Below are positions 10,056 through 21,189 of a DNA stretch of 64,000 bases, piece after piece. Each line of letters begins with the position of its first letter. Position 1 is the stretch's first letter. The notes under the pieces were generated by a model. The model made no database searches, was not told the DNA's origin, and saw only the letters and a program-made list of their open reading frames with translations. The stretch is from Diphasiastrum complanatum (Eukaryota > Streptophyta > Lycopodiopsida > Lycopodiales > Lycopodiaceae), in assembly GCA_029204225.1 (NCBI GenBank), contig CM055102.1:40987631-41051630 (forward strand), written 5' to 3'. The position numbers were made by a program, and so were the translations under genes.

Positions 10056-10632
10056 GAGGCCTTAGAATGGCTAGATTAGAACTAATCCCATAAGCTAGTG
10101 GATGCTTATGGAAGGCCCTCCATGCTATAAGAGGAGAGGTATTTCTCATGTATACAACACTTTTGTCTATTTGGAGATATCTTGCTATTTCACCTGTGTT
10201 CCCTTTGGAGAGGTGCATAGCTTGAGGGAAGGTGCTCGGGCCTCCTCTTGCCTCCTTTTCAAAGGTTTCTTTTGTGGCATGCATTTTATTGCTTTATTTT
10301 ATTTAGCCGCAATTTATATTTCCAATTCCCTTTGGGGGTTAGATTAGAATTAGTGTAAAGATCGTGCTAGTTGGGTACTGCCTTAGCAAGATCATGTTAT
10401 TTTGTTATTCTTGGCTAGTTGGGAAGCCTTAGTCAAGTTTAGTTATTTCCATTCCGAGCACCAGTTGGTAAGCCTTGGTGCTCCTTTTCATTTATGTTTT
10501 CATTTCACAGTTTTAAGCTTTGTAGATCTTAGAAAGTGGACGACTGGTCTACCACTATACTATGCACGAACCCTCGTTAGACCTAACCACCATCGCGGAG
10601 TAGATTTACTTCCAACATTGGCACCCTTGCGG
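10056..10632 (+). mobile_element. Probable 5' LTR end of a Gypsy (Tat/Athila-type) element with PBS
   Basis: CCAACATTGGCACCCTTGCGG at 10613-10633 resembles the TTGGCGCCGTTGCCGG site that follows 5' LTRs in Tat/Athila Gypsy elements. It differs from the Met-tRNA site used by the other elements here. Upstream lie a TATA-like GCTATAAGAGG (about 10125) and pyrimidine-rich leader-like sequence. No second LTR copy or gag follows, so this is a solo or truncated end. The left boundary is a guess. Confidence 0.4.
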
Positions 10633-10633
10633 C

Positions 10634-11117
10634 TTTTTAAGATTTTTCTATTTAGATTTCTTGTTTTTTTTTCGCATTTTTATCGTGCTTGTGTGTGTGC
10701 TTAACTGATTTTTTTTAACACTCCAGCACAAGACTTCTCTTCAGGTCCTAAATGAGTTGCTGAGCAACCCATCAAGCCGGAGGGAAGCAACAAAAGTGTC
10801 AACTTGGGCATTTTCTCTGAAAGAAGTGAGTGATATTTTTTCAACCAAACAGGTATATCAGAATTTGCCGAATTGTTTGCAGCCATAAAAAACACTGATC
10901 TTTCATCCTATGACCTCCACAAATTTTGACCTTGGTCAGATTTTTTGAAAATACCCTGATATACTATCAAAATCCTTTGGTTCTCAACTAAATCTTGGTT
11001 TTAAAAATCGTCGGCTTCACTGAGGCTAGATCTATCAAAGATCAGTCCTCCAGCAGCCCCGCGAATTTTATCTCAAAGATTTTACTAGTTTTTGTCAGAA
11101 CATCTTTTTTTTTCAGT
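10634..11117. other. Intergenic sequence, nothing recognised
   Basis: Short frames only. The right edge is where homology to the minus-strand Copia LTR begins abruptly. Confidence 0.5.
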
Positions 11118-11820
11118 TGTAATCAGATTAAGTATAACGAAATATATAAGCCAATAATGCAGGTGAGCACAAAACAATAGCAGACGTAACTGCGTGCTTC
11201 ACAAAGCTAATCACAAACTGTAAAGGTTATGAACCTACTACTAACAATATGTTTGAAAGAAAGAATCAATGTGCGAAGGCATCTACAATGTTTGTCTCTC
11301 AATTATGAAAAACAAGCTTACTGATATCGCTTATTGAGCTTATGCTCTGCTATCTTGAATACCGAGATGGTATTCACTATATACATAAATTTTGCAGGTG
11401 TGCAGATGAAGAAGGTACAAAAGTGGTTGTGTCGTTTGTAGGAGATCGTGGGTTGTTGTTGTTGTTGTAAAAATGCAGTGTCGCATTTTTTGCATTTTTT
11501 GTTTGTCATAAAATGCGTGTAAAATTGCAGTGTCGCATTTTAGGCAAGTGTCACCTGTCATAAAATGCATGTAAAAATACAGTGTTGCATTTTTTGCCTA
11601 TTCAAGTTTACTTGTGAATATGCAGGCTGTGCAACTGTCACATTTTTCGCCTGTCATAAATAGTGAGTAAAAATGCAGATTGTTGCAATTGTCGTCTTTT
11701 TCGACTGTCTTATTTTACGTGTAAATATGCAGACTGTGGGACAACACAAGTAAAATACAGTAGCATGAATGGAGGCAGATTAACATAGGATTTAGGAGAG
11801 TAGAGAAAATAAATCCAACA
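11118..11820 (-). repeat. 3' LTR of the minus Copia, with internal TGTCGCATTTT repeats
   Basis: The LTR begins TGTTGGATTTATT at 11820, right after the polypurine tract. Between about 11465 and 11720 it holds four or five degenerate copies of a ~55-base unit. The unit contains GTCATAAAATGCATGTAAAA followed by ATGCAGTGTCGCATTTT. The far end is truncated. Confidence 0.8.
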
Positions 11821-11826
11821 TCCCCC

Positions 11827-13322
11827 TTAATCTGGATCCATGAATGCTTTGATCTTCAAATCAAACAATGCACAAAACTTGTTGTGTGCATTAACACTTA
11901 ATGCCTTTGTAAATATATCTGCAACCATGTCCTGCGTTCTACAATACGTTAAGCTTATCTCCTTGTTGAGAACCTTGCTCCTGATATAGTGATATCGGAT
12001 CACAATGTGCTTACTCCTAGAGTGAAATCTAGGATTGGCCGATAAGGGAATAGCACTCTGATTATCACAGAATATAATTGTAGGGTTGTACTGATCCAAA
12101 CTAATGTCTGACAATAAATTTCTCAATTAAAATATTTCTTTAATAGATTGAAAAACAGCAATGTATTCTTCTTTTGTAGATGAAAGGGCGATAGAAGTTT
12201 GCTTACGACTGTTCCATGAGATAGGACCACCGTTGAAGAAGAATGTAAATCCAGATGTGGACTTACGATTGTCTACATCTCCTCCCCAGCTTGCATCAGA
12301 ATATCCACTGAGCTGATGAAGACTGTCATTGTTGACTTCTCCATAGTAGATGCACTGGTCTATGGTAGCTCAAATATACCTCATGACTCTTATGAGAGCC
12401 TTCCAATGGGTAATGCCTAGATTAGCCATAAATTGGCCGAGTGAGCTTACCGCAAAAAAGATGTTAGGTCTTGTATAGACCATTGCGTACATGAGAGATC
12501 CAAGTATCGATCGATAATGATACTCTCTCATCTACTCCTCTTCTTGCTTGGTCAGAGGACATTGGTCCCTTGACAGATACAGGCCTGGATCCATCGGTGA
12601 GTGAGCTAACTTACAGTTCATCAGATTATCTCTTAAGGACATAGTGAAGATACCTGTGTTGAGTGATATAAATCAGTCTTCTCGCTCTGTCTCGGTGGAT
12701 TTGAATGCCCAGACAGAAGTGAGATTCACCCAGTTCAGTCATGTCAAACTCAGAAAACAGCATCTGTTTAACATCCTTAACCAAAATGATATTATTGCTG
12801 AAAAACAACATATCATCCATATATAACGTGATGATAATGAAGGATTGCTGCACCAACTTGAAATAGACATTGCAATCAGCACTGCTTGGTTGGAAACCTT
12901 GTTGGATGAGGAATGTGTTGATCCTCTAAAACCAAGCTTTGGCAGATTGTTTCAAGCCGTAAAGTGCCTTATGGAGTTTACAGACATGATTCTTCATACC
13001 TTCCAGAATATATCATTCGGATTGGTTCATGTAGATTTCTTCTTCTATAACTCCGGTCAGATAACTTGTTTGTACATCAAGATGATGCACTTGAAGGTCG
13101 ACTGTTGCAGCATACGATAGGAGGGCTCAGATCGATGAATGCTTGACTACGGGACTGAAAGTCTCACTGTAGTCAATGTTAGAAATCTGAGTGAATCCTT
13201 GTGCTACCAGTCTTGCCTTCCTTCAATCATTTGCTCCATTGGCATTGTACTTGATCTTAAAGATCCATTTGCAATCGATGATATTGTAGCCAACATGAGC
13301 TTCGACTAATGACCACTTTTGG
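11827..13322 (-). pseudogene. Copia RT-RNase H, broken by a few stops
   Basis: Reading leftward: WKIFKIKYN-type RT start (KWIFKIKYNANG), ARLVAQGFTQI, FSPVVKHSSI, HHLDVQTSYLTG (motif A), HKALYGLKQSAKAWF, and the catalytic TLYMDDMLFFSNN at about 12830. FCLGIQIHRDR, GSLMYAMVYTRPN and the RNase H blocks GYSDASWGGDVDNRKST, SSTKEEYIA and FCDNQSAIPLS follow, then DIFTKALS. RT uses YMDD instead of the more usual Copia YVDD. Stops fall near 12830-13150 and at 12127; the rest reads through. The ORF ends KAFMDPD and its stop lies inside the polypurine region, the typical Copia 3' end. Confidence 0.85.
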
Positions 13323-13325
13323 TTC

Positions 13326-13685
13326 TTAATCAGAGAGAAATACTCTTTGTCCATGGCTTCTCTCCAGTAGTGCCTCTTCGACTGTCGTCGGTTCATATAT
13401 CAAAAGACAGACAGACTCAAGATTATACCTTGTGGGCTGCGTGCGCACTCGACTTGATTTTCTTGGAGGAATTGACTGGTGAACCATTCTTGGGACTTGT
13501 TGCTGGGTAGTAGCAACATCTTCATCTGACTCGCTGTCGTATAGTGGATCGACGATGGACATGCTTGAGCCTGAACCTCGAATTGGCGTGTCAATGGCAG
13601 ACATTGAAGGTTCTCCTGGAACAATGTCTTTGCCTTTGATGTCAATGAACTGATCCTCGATAAAGACTATGTCCCAGTTGAACAA
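13326..13685 (-). pseudogene. Copia linker between integrase and RT
   Basis: The frame reads VFIEDQFIDIKG, an acidic/Ser-rich spacer, then PPRKSSRVRTQPTRYN and VEEALLE. That is the usual hinge between the integrase C-terminus and RT in Copia polyproteins. It begins at the deletion that removed gag through integrase. The nominal start is not a real initiator. Confidence 0.75.
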
Positions 13686-13810
13686 TATCTACTCGGTATT
13701 GGGGTCGTACAACTTGTAAGTGTTATCAGATGAAGTACATAAAACCGCTTGAGTAATCAAATTGTTTCTGATGTTAAAGCTCTGAAATAATCAGAGAATT
13801 GTAACCTATA

Positions 13811-13822
13811 GCTCTAATACCA
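13811..13822 (-). other. Primer-binding site of the minus Copia
   Basis: The minus strand reads TGGTATTAGAGC, one mismatch from the consensus Met-tRNA site, immediately after the LTR end TCGACA. Confidence 0.8.
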
Positions 13823-14893
13823 TGTCGAAAGAAAAATTGATAAATCGATTTCTCTTCTCGGTGCGTGCACTTCTGGTGACTTAGTAGGCGAACACAAGAA
13901 TATAATAATTTTAAAATTTTAATGCGCTGTCGTACCGGAAGCGAAGAGTAGAAAACCAGACAAATCAAATAGACAGCCAGACAGAATGTAAAAAAACATT
14001 GCAGTATTGACACGAATCTGAATGCAAAACCAGACAGAGCTGTAATCAGATTAAGTATAACAAAATATACAAGCCAATAATGCAGGCGAGCACAAAACAA
14101 TAGCGGACGTAACTGCGTGCTTCACAAAGCTAATCACAAACTGTAAAGGTTATGAACCTATTACTGACAATCTGTCTGAAAGAAAGAATCAATGCGTGAA
14201 GGCATCTACAATGTTTGTCTCTCAATTATGAAAAACAAGCTTACTGGTATCGCTTATTGCGCTCATGCTTTGCTATCTTGAATACTGAGATGATATTTAC
14301 TGTATACATAAATTTTATAGGTTTGCAGATGAAGAAGGTACAAAAGTGGTTATGTCGTCTGTAGGAGATCATGGGTTGCTGTTGTTGTTGTCAAATCTGA
14401 TCGCACAGTGCATAGAACGGGTGTAGAGAGGCTGCGACGTCAGGCTTTGCCAAAATAACGTTGGTGAAAATGTGAAAATCGTGACACCCATTGCCTTTGG
14501 CCTTGTCTTTACCTAAAGGCAACCGTCGTCCTTTTAAAGGCAAGTGTCACATTTTTAGAGACAAGTGTCGCCTATCATAAATTGTGTAAAAATGCAGTGT
14601 CACATTTTTTTTCATTTTTCGCCTATCATAAAATGCATGTAAAAATGCAGTGTCGCATTTTAGGCAAGTGTCGTCTGTCATAAAATGCATGTAAAAATTT
14701 AGTGTCGCATTTTTCGCGTTTCTTGTCTATCATAAATAGTGAGTAAAAATACAGACTGTTGTAACTGTCACCTTTTTCGCCTGTCTTATTTTACATGTAA
14801 ATATGCAGACTGTGGAAAAACACAAGTAAAATATAGCAGTATGAATGGAGACAAATTAATATAGGATTCAGAAGAGTAGAGAAAATAAATCCA
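13823..14893 (-). repeat. 5' LTR of the minus Copia (~1.07 kb)
   Basis: It aligns with the 3' LTR over 14035-14400 and 14570-14893. It carries the extra block 14400-14570 and the full U5-side end that the 3' copy lost. TGTCGCATTTT units recur at 14590-14720. Confidence 0.8.
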
Positions 14894-15171
14894 TGATTCC
14901 ATCCCTTGAATTTTTTTTTTCAAAAATCCAACAAAAATAGTATTTTACAGTGTAAAGACCCTGTCAAAATTCGCGGATATTGTAAATTTATTTTTCAACC
15001 TATCCACAATTTCTATCTTTGTTTACAAATTCTATTACTACAAAAAACTCCAATTTCTTGTCAAAATCTACTATTCTACAAAAAAAAAAAAACATTTTGA
15101 CCTTTTTTTTGACCAAGTACAGTACTGTACTGATCACCTGTACTGTTTTTCTACCCTTCATACTGCATCAT
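14894..15171. other. Leader of the following Gypsy remnant, with a 16-bp palindrome
   Basis: A/T-homopolymer-rich, non-coding. AGTACAGTACTGTACT at 15116-15131 is a perfect palindrome. No LTR or PBS for the Gypsy gag was found, so its 5' end was probably displaced by the Copia insertion. Confidence 0.5.
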
Positions 15172-15720
15172 GTCTCGAGATTGTGCTGAATTTTCCGATC
15201 TTGCTCCTCGACTAGAACGCAGAATCCCATGAATCGATGTGCCAAAGTATGATGGAGAATCTAACCCAGTTAGATTTTTTCAAGACTTTGACAATGCATG
15301 TCATTTCCATGGAGACACCTCTGAAACTGAAAAGTTCAGACTATTCCCTATGGTGCTCTATGGAACTGCCAAAGAGTGGTATCTCAACTTTGAAACTCCT
15401 GATCTTGCTTCTTGGACTACCCTCAAGCACGCTCTCATCAAGTGTTTCAAACCTCTAAATTGACTCAGAGCCCATTCATCTAAATCACACATATTAAGAT
15501 GCATCATGAAGAGTTTGTTAGGAGCTACATTGAGTGTTTTAAATGCCTCAAGGTAGAGTGTATTGACGAAAATATCACCAAAAGAATGGCCATCAAACTG
15601 TTCTTGGTTGGACTTCCTAAAAATATCTGCTGAGAACTAAAACCTGTTGACCTTTATAATCAACTTAAGGACGTAATAACTGATGCCATCCGAGAAGAAG
15701 ACGAGGGGTCCGATGAGAAT
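15172..15720 (+). pseudogene. Gypsy gag, N-terminal part
   Basis: A start-like MSRDCAEFSDLAP at 15171 runs into a stop. Beyond it the frame reads VPKYDGESNPVRFFQDFDNA, then LYGTAKEWYLNF and WTTLKHALIKCF, the retrotrans_gag pattern. A stop at 15461 and a frame change lead to HHEEFVRSYIECFKCL and IKLFLVGLPKNI, the gag C-terminal half. At least three lesions make it non-functional. Confidence 0.75.
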
Positions 15721-16777
15721 TTTGATCACAGAGAAAAGAAATCAGAAAATCCATACCATCTTGAAGTTCAAAAATACCGCCCAATCCTCCCAACTTCTAC
15801 AACAAATGGAAACTTGGCAGAAAGCTCAACAAACCCACATGGATAAACTCACTGCTGATTTCCAAACCGCCATGAAAAATATTGCTGATAAATCTTTTCC
15901 AGCAAGAGAAAATATATGGTGTTCTATCTGTTCACAAAACCACACTGCCAATGAATGTTCCCGACTGAAACACCATTATCTAGTGGACCCCAGACCCATT
16001 TATAGACAATACCATGCTTACAATCCACAACAGTCTATGCTGCGACAAGGCGTTTATCAATCACGACCAACTACACCCAATCAGTATCCAGCACGTCAAC
16101 AGTTCGTCGTTAATCAACCTGCTCCACAACAAGCTGTCCACTATCTTGATCTCAATACCATCGATCCGACAACTTATTATGTGGAAGACACTACTCAACT
16201 CGGGTACACCATTGAGACAATTGTTTCTTATGCGTATAACCCTAATGCTCAAGTGGTTGACCCCAATGCCCAAACTTATAATCCTAACCAAGTTGTGTTT
16301 GCCACGCATCACCTTCTAGAAATACGAGAATGTTTTATCTGCATGGGTAAACATCCTAGTATTCGCTGCCCAAATAAACTTCGCTTATCACCAGCTTGTG
16401 AAAATTGCAGCATTGAACACCATGTGAAGGATTGTCCTTCCCAATCTAAACCAACAGCTCTTGTCTGTTCCATGCAAGTCAAGACATTGCCAGTCAAAAA
16501 TCATCCAGCATGTGTCTTGACTCGTGCACAAACCCAATGCCAAGCCCCTACCGTTGCACCGAGCAAAACCCAGCAACATAATGTACCTCCAAGTGGAGGT
16601 TCGACATCCATTGTCTATACTCACCCGAAGAAATTAGGTTGCATCACCAATATCAACAACAAATTCAAAATGCAGACCAACACTCTTCCACCTCCCATAA
16701 AGTGCCTCACACATCTTTTGAGAACAAAATCCTTGAACGCACTGAAGTCTGGGGGGATCTATTACAAGCTAATGTGA
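15683..16777 (+). CDS. Gypsy gag nucleocapsid region, 364-codon ORF
   Basis: This open frame continues gag in a shifted frame. WCSICSQNHTANEC (about residues 74-87) is a CX2CX3HX4C zinc knuckle. A long Q/N/P/Y-rich linker follows (QQSMLRQGVYQ, YNPNAQVVDPNAQ). A second Cys cluster has CFICMGKHPSIRC and CENCSIEHHVKDC. The first ~25 residues are the wrong frame of the preceding gag, so the nominal start is not genuine. A linker then runs towards the protease, which lies in another frame after a stop at 16777. The paired knuckles would bind element RNA. Confidence 0.65.
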   Translation: MPSEKKTRGPMRILITEKRNQKIHTILKFKNTAQSSQLLQQMETWQKAQQTHMDKLTADFQTAMKNIADKSFPARENIWCSICSQNHTANECSRLKHHYLVDPRPIYRQYHAYNPQQSMLRQGVYQSRPTTPNQYPARQQFVVNQPAPQQAVHYLDLNTIDPTTYYVEDTTQLGYTIETIVSYAYNPNAQVVDPNAQTYNPNQVVFATHHLLEIRECFICMGKHPSIRCPNKLRLSPACENCSIEHHVKDCPSQSKPTALVCSMQVKTLPVKNHPACVLTRAQTQCQAPTVAPSKTQQHNVPPSGGSTSIVYTHPKKLGCITNINNKFKMQTNTLPPPIKCLTHLLRTKSLNALKSGGIYYKLM

Positions 16778-16869
16778 CTCTCCCTTTCCACATTCTTTGA
16801 AAACATGCGGGTAAGTGGAAACAACAAATCCAATCCACTGAAACCACCACCCCTGACGAGCTGCTCGAA

Positions 16870-17733
16870 ATGCCATTACACCTCACAAATCCGCTCAGTG
16901 AAAGGGGCAATATCAAGATTCCATCTACTCATCGCCATTCTCACGAAGTCTTAGTTGTACTAGATGGTGGCTCAGGTGTCAACATCATTTCCACGTCTCT
17001 CATGTTAGAATGGAATCTGAGAGACAAACTCACAAACCCACTTGTCAGCCCAGGATGGCTGATCAAAGTGTGGTTCGACCTACTGGCTTTCTCCCACAAG
17101 TTCTGATCAAAGTAGGGAGGCCTAAAATTTTCTATAGACCTAGTCATACTCAATATCCCTAGTAATGTCTATTCCTATGAATTACTACTTGGTCGCCCAT
17201 GGCTAATCAATGCAAGAGTCATTCACAACTGGAGCAAAGGACACGTCACCTTTGGTAATAGAGACAGCTCTGTTACCATTGATTCATCTGGCAAACTCAA
17301 AACTGCACATTTTCATGACAAGGGATCCTCTACTACTAATTCGGTGTTTGAGCCATACCAATCCACCCAAGAAAAAGGTCATTATGTTGAATTTACCGAT
17401 ATCATAAACTGGAGTCACAGTTTGGCTACCATTGATTGTGTGAATGCCGATTATTGTGCTCAACATCAGGATGATTGTATCTATACTCCTCTAGCCGATA
17501 ACGAACAATTTTTTGATCTAGACACACCTATCATTAATATCAATTTTATTGATATTCTTTCACACAATGATGAGTTGTTAAATGTTGCATGGCTACCTAC
17601 TGATGAATCAAAAAATTTATTCGTAGATGAAAACAATGTCTTACGAATTTATAAGTGCCCAAAATATTTGGATATTTCTGATATTCAGATCCTCAACTAC
17701 ATGGAGGCACTTCCACTCAAAGCCTTTCCATAG
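16870..17733 (+). pseudogene. Gypsy aspartic protease, split into three frames
   Basis: EVLVVLDGGSGVNIIS (about 16945-16992) is a retroviral-type protease active site in which DGG replaces DTG/DSG. After frame changes, SYELLLGRPWLINARV (about 17176-17220) and HNWSKGHVTFGN give the second half (LGRPWL flap-distal motif). The frame runs on to 17733 through a non-descript acidic segment. RT is missing. Confidence 0.7.
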
Positions 17734-17775
17734 TATTCATCTAAAGTGGAACCAATTGCCAAGATTACGGTCATG

Positions 17776-18399
17776 ACCTAATTACTTAGTATAAATTAGT
17801 TGTTCATACATCTCATCAAATAACAAATTATCTGAAAATGTTATTGTGAATTGTGAAGGAGTTGAGTGTTATTACACGATGCTTCCTGCACTCTCATCAA
17901 GCAAATCGTTCACAATCAGAAAGTATTGTTGTTAGCTCTCTATCAAGCTTTCAAGCTTGAACTCTCTTGAGCATTCTAGTTCAGTCTTTTAGAGATTTAT
18001 TTTAGAGTTGCTATTGCGCTATTTCTTATCAGCAGAGTTGCTTATTATCAGACTTATTCTCAACTACTCAAAGATAGCTTAGAGTGCACGGTTTCTATAC
18101 GCAAGTTGTCTTGCACTCATTAGCATCTGATTTTATTTTTCTGAGTCAATACTATTTCTTATTGCGTTCGGTATATGTCAGAGTGCATGCATCTCTGTAT
18201 TGCTTTTGTAATTGATAGAAATTGTTTGAGAATTCAATAATTAATGTTTGGCTACGTAAACACTTAGTATCTAACAAAAGTTAGTTGCTAAAGATTGAAC
18301 GTAATTTCCATCACTACTATTTTGTTCAATTTTTGATAGGCGTAGTCATGCATTGGAAGTAGAAAATTTTCGCATTCCATTATCTACCTATTTTTTGCA
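17776..18399 (+). repeat. LTR0, partial (lacks U3)
   Basis: It begins ATGACCTAATTACTTAGTAT, the TATA region of its sisters, and ends at TTTTTTGCA before TGGTATCAGAGC (18400-18411). The sisters' (CT)n position is only GCTCTCTATC here. Confidence 0.75.
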
Positions 18400-18600
18400 T
18401 GGTATCAGAGCTTTGATTCTTCTATCAGGGCCTAATACTATTCGATATTAGAGCGAAAGCTCTAATACTTGATATCTTTCACGATATCAAATTGATATCA
18501 AACTCTTCAGTTCCTTTCAACCTTTTAGTATCAGATAATCGATTTCCTATTGTTGGCGTATCTACATCTTAGCGTCATCGATACAATCGACAAACTAAGT
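18400..18600 (+). other. PBS and leader belonging to LTR0
   Basis: It starts with the Met-tRNA site and matches the leader at 19792-19952 almost throughout (GATATCAAATTGATATCA, ACAATCGACA). It stops at ACTAAG exactly where LTR1 begins. Confidence 0.75.
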
Positions 18601-19791
18601 TTGTTGGATTAGTCTCCTTCTTACTAATTGACTAATCAGTTTTAATCTTCATCCGTTGTTTATCCAGTTCTATGGAGTTTTCCATGTCTTTACACAGTCT
18701 GCAGTTTTACAAGTGTTTTTACATATTCTGCAGAATTACACAGAGTGTTACCATAGTGTCGCATTTTTTGTCTGTCAAGAATTTCGTGGAAAAATGCAGT
18801 GTCGCTTTTTCGCATTTTTTGCCTGTCAGGATTTGCAAGCAAATATGCAGAGTCACATTTTTTGCCTTTTCAAAAGTGTCTCAAATGTTAAGGAAATGAC
18901 TCTAGCAATGTGTGGGACAACCCTAAATCAGTTTTTTAGGCATTGTCGGGTTTTTCGCAAAAAGCCGACATTGTCGCATTTTTGCGACAGTGTCGCTTGT
19001 GGCTGTTTTAGTTCATTTCTGCAGAAGTAATAGTTTGGTTCATTTATGCAAACAGACGCTTTATGGCCAATTTGCCAATTGGCAATTGCAATTGATGACC
19101 TAATTTCTTAGTATAGATAGTTGTTCATATTCATACAATTTTCAAGTTCAAGTGAACAAGTTCAAAGTCAAGAAGTTCAGCAAGCATTTGAATAGTTAGC
19201 TCTCTCTCTCTCAAGCCTGCGAGCTTGAACACTCCTGAGCATTCTAGCTCACTTCTTAGAGTTGTTTAGATATTGCTATTGTGCTTATTGCTTATTAGCA
19301 TTGTACTTAATTCAGACTTTCATTTTAGCCACTCAAAAATTGCTTAGAGTACACGGCTTCGATCTGCAACTTAATGTACTCATTTACTTCTGTTTCGTTT
19401 TTTATACTGAATCAATACTATCTCTTATTGCGTTCAGCTTCGTCTCAGAATGTAAGCGTTTCTGTAGTTCTTCGCGACTAATTATTTGTCTAGTGATTCA
19501 CAACTAATTGTGATTCGCGACAAATTATTTGTCTGATAATTCGATGTTTAATATTTGGCTACGTAATCACTGTAGTACTAATGATTTCAAAGTTAGTTAC
19601 TATAAGATCCGAACGTGATTTCATCACCATTGTTTTGTTTGAAATTGATAGGCATAGTCATGCATAGAGAAAGAGAAAGATAGTTAATTTCGTTGTGCAT
19701 GATAAGTATTCTTTCTTGTCGTTCAAATGTTTTTCATTCGAGTTCATTTCTTTTCGAGTTTGACCTATCTTTCACATACCTCTTTTTGACA
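18601..19791 (+). repeat. LTR1, 5' LTR of the compound Copia (~1.19 kb)
   Basis: TGTTGGATTAGTCTCC to TTTTTGACA. It contains a TGTCGCATTTTTTGCCTGTC block at 18757-18870 and a second at 18945-18995. A TATA-like TAGTATAGATAG is at about 19111. The short run CTCTCTCTCTCTC at 19200-19212 is the site where LTR2 carries 135 bases of CT. Confidence 0.85.
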
Positions 19792-19946
19792 TGGTATCAG
19801 AGCATGATCTCTAATACTTGATATCTTTTGTGATATCAAATTGATATCATATTCTTTAGTTCCTTCAACCTTTCAGTATCAGAAAATTGATTTCCTGTTG
19901 TTGGCATTACTACATCTTACCGTCATCAATACAATCGACAGACTAA

Positions 19947-20847
19947 GTTCCAGCTGGATTCTCAAAGTAAAGCCGGTCTTATCGCAGACAAGTTGAATGG
20001 ATCCACTTATCATTTGTGAAAATCTAAGATGAAGACCTTGCTAATTGCCAGCAAATTATGGGATATTGTTACATGTACAGAAGTAAAACCTGAAGATGAC
20101 AACTAGAAGTGAAAATTGAAGGATGGTAAAACTTTCGCGCTTATTATCCCCAATATATCAGATACACAGTTTGGACACATAGATGAAGCTAAAACGTCAA
20201 GAGACGTTTGGGACATCCTGAACTCACTATATGATGTGAGGGATGTAACTACTAAGTTACATCTACAAAGGAAATTCTTCACATTCAAGATGTCTATTGG
20301 TGATTCTCTTCAGAGTTGCATTAACCAGTTTAAGAATCTCTTGCAACAGATGGCTGCTGTCGGATCCATCATAGATGATCAAGATGCAATTATGACATTG
20401 CTTTCAAGCTTGTCCTCTATATATGAGAACTGGGTGATGATCATATCGACACACTCAGATTTAACTCTTACAAGAGTTATCACTATGTTGTTGCAAGAAG
20501 ACAATAGAAGAAGTCAAGACACTTCGTCTACTTCCTCCTCTCAGGCTCTATATGTCAACAAAGGCTCTAAGTGGCAGAAGCAAAAAAGTTTCAAAAAGGC
20601 TGCAACAAATTAGAAGCCGACTCAAAGTCAAGAACAATCATCGAATCCACAATCGAAGAAGAAGATGTTTTGTAGGTATTGCAAGCGCAATAACCATGAG
20701 ATTCAAGATTGCCAAATTTTGCAAGCGAAGAATGCAGCCTTGCAACCTGATCAACAAGCAAACACAGTTTCATCATCTTCCCAGGTCGAAGTGGACGAAG
20801 GCGCATTCATGGTCAAAGATCAAAGCATATTTTTGGATGATTTATGA
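19947..20847 (+). pseudogene. Copia gag with intact zinc knuckle
   Basis: The frame reads SKAGLIADKLNGSTYHL and, past two early lesions, a clean 165-codon block (20116-20613). That block holds DVWDILNSLYDV, LQSCINQFKNLLQQM and ENWVMIISTHSD, the UBN2-type Copia gag. A stop at 20611 is followed by CRYCKRNNHEIQDC (20668-20709), a complete CX2CX4HX4C knuckle. The gag ends QSIFLDDL before a stop. Immediately downstream the protease active site reads FNSRATQHMT, with Asp and Gly of D-S-G both changed, so it is inactive. Confidence 0.8.
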
Positions 20848-21189
20848 TTTTTTAATTCTAGAGCAACTCAACATATGACCAATCAATGTGAGATCTTCAA
20901 CTCCTACACGCCTTACATCACGAAGAAATTTGTTCATCTTGGTGACAATGAAGGTATTGTAAGATTGTGATTCTAGCATGATCAATTCAAATTACTATCA
21001 AAGGTCTTATATGTTTCTAAAATCTCTACAAATATGTTATCAGTAAGTAGAATTACAGACTTAGGTCACAAGTAGAATTCGAATCTGATCAAAGCAAAAC
21101 TATCGATAGGAGTGATAAGATCCTTGTACTCGACAAGAGGTAGGGTTACTTATATAGATTGACACACTGTTATTCTGAGTCTAGTCAAG

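Larger units (their letters stand above)
11118..14893 (-). mobile_element. Ty1/Copia element with both LTRs, gag-integrase deleted
   Basis: On the minus strand the order is 5' LTR (14893-13823), PBS TGGTATTAGAGC (13822-13811), integrase-RT linker, RT, RNase H (to 11827), polypurine tract TTAAGGGGGA (11830-11821) and 3' LTR (11820-11118). The LTRs align from GTAATCAGATTAAG onward, but the 3' LTR is truncated at 11118 and lacks a ~150-base block present in the 5' copy. Gag, protease and integrase are missing between PBS and 13690. Its RT and RNase H are clearly related to those of the compound element at 18-26 kb. Confidence 0.85.
15172..17745 (+). mobile_element. Ty3/Gypsy gag-protease remnant
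   Basis: Gag with retrotrans_gag signature, two CCHC-like knuckles and an aspartic protease occur in Gypsy order. No RT, integrase or LTR follows: sequence changes to a Copia LTR at 17776. The LDGGSGVNI protease and paired knuckles suggest a Tat/Athila-like or related non-chromovirus lineage. Confidence 0.75.

Noticed and set aside
10042-10704. Overlapping 80-100 codon frames around 10.1-10.7 kb
   Set aside because: No domain; the segment has LTR-like layout and a PBS-like end.
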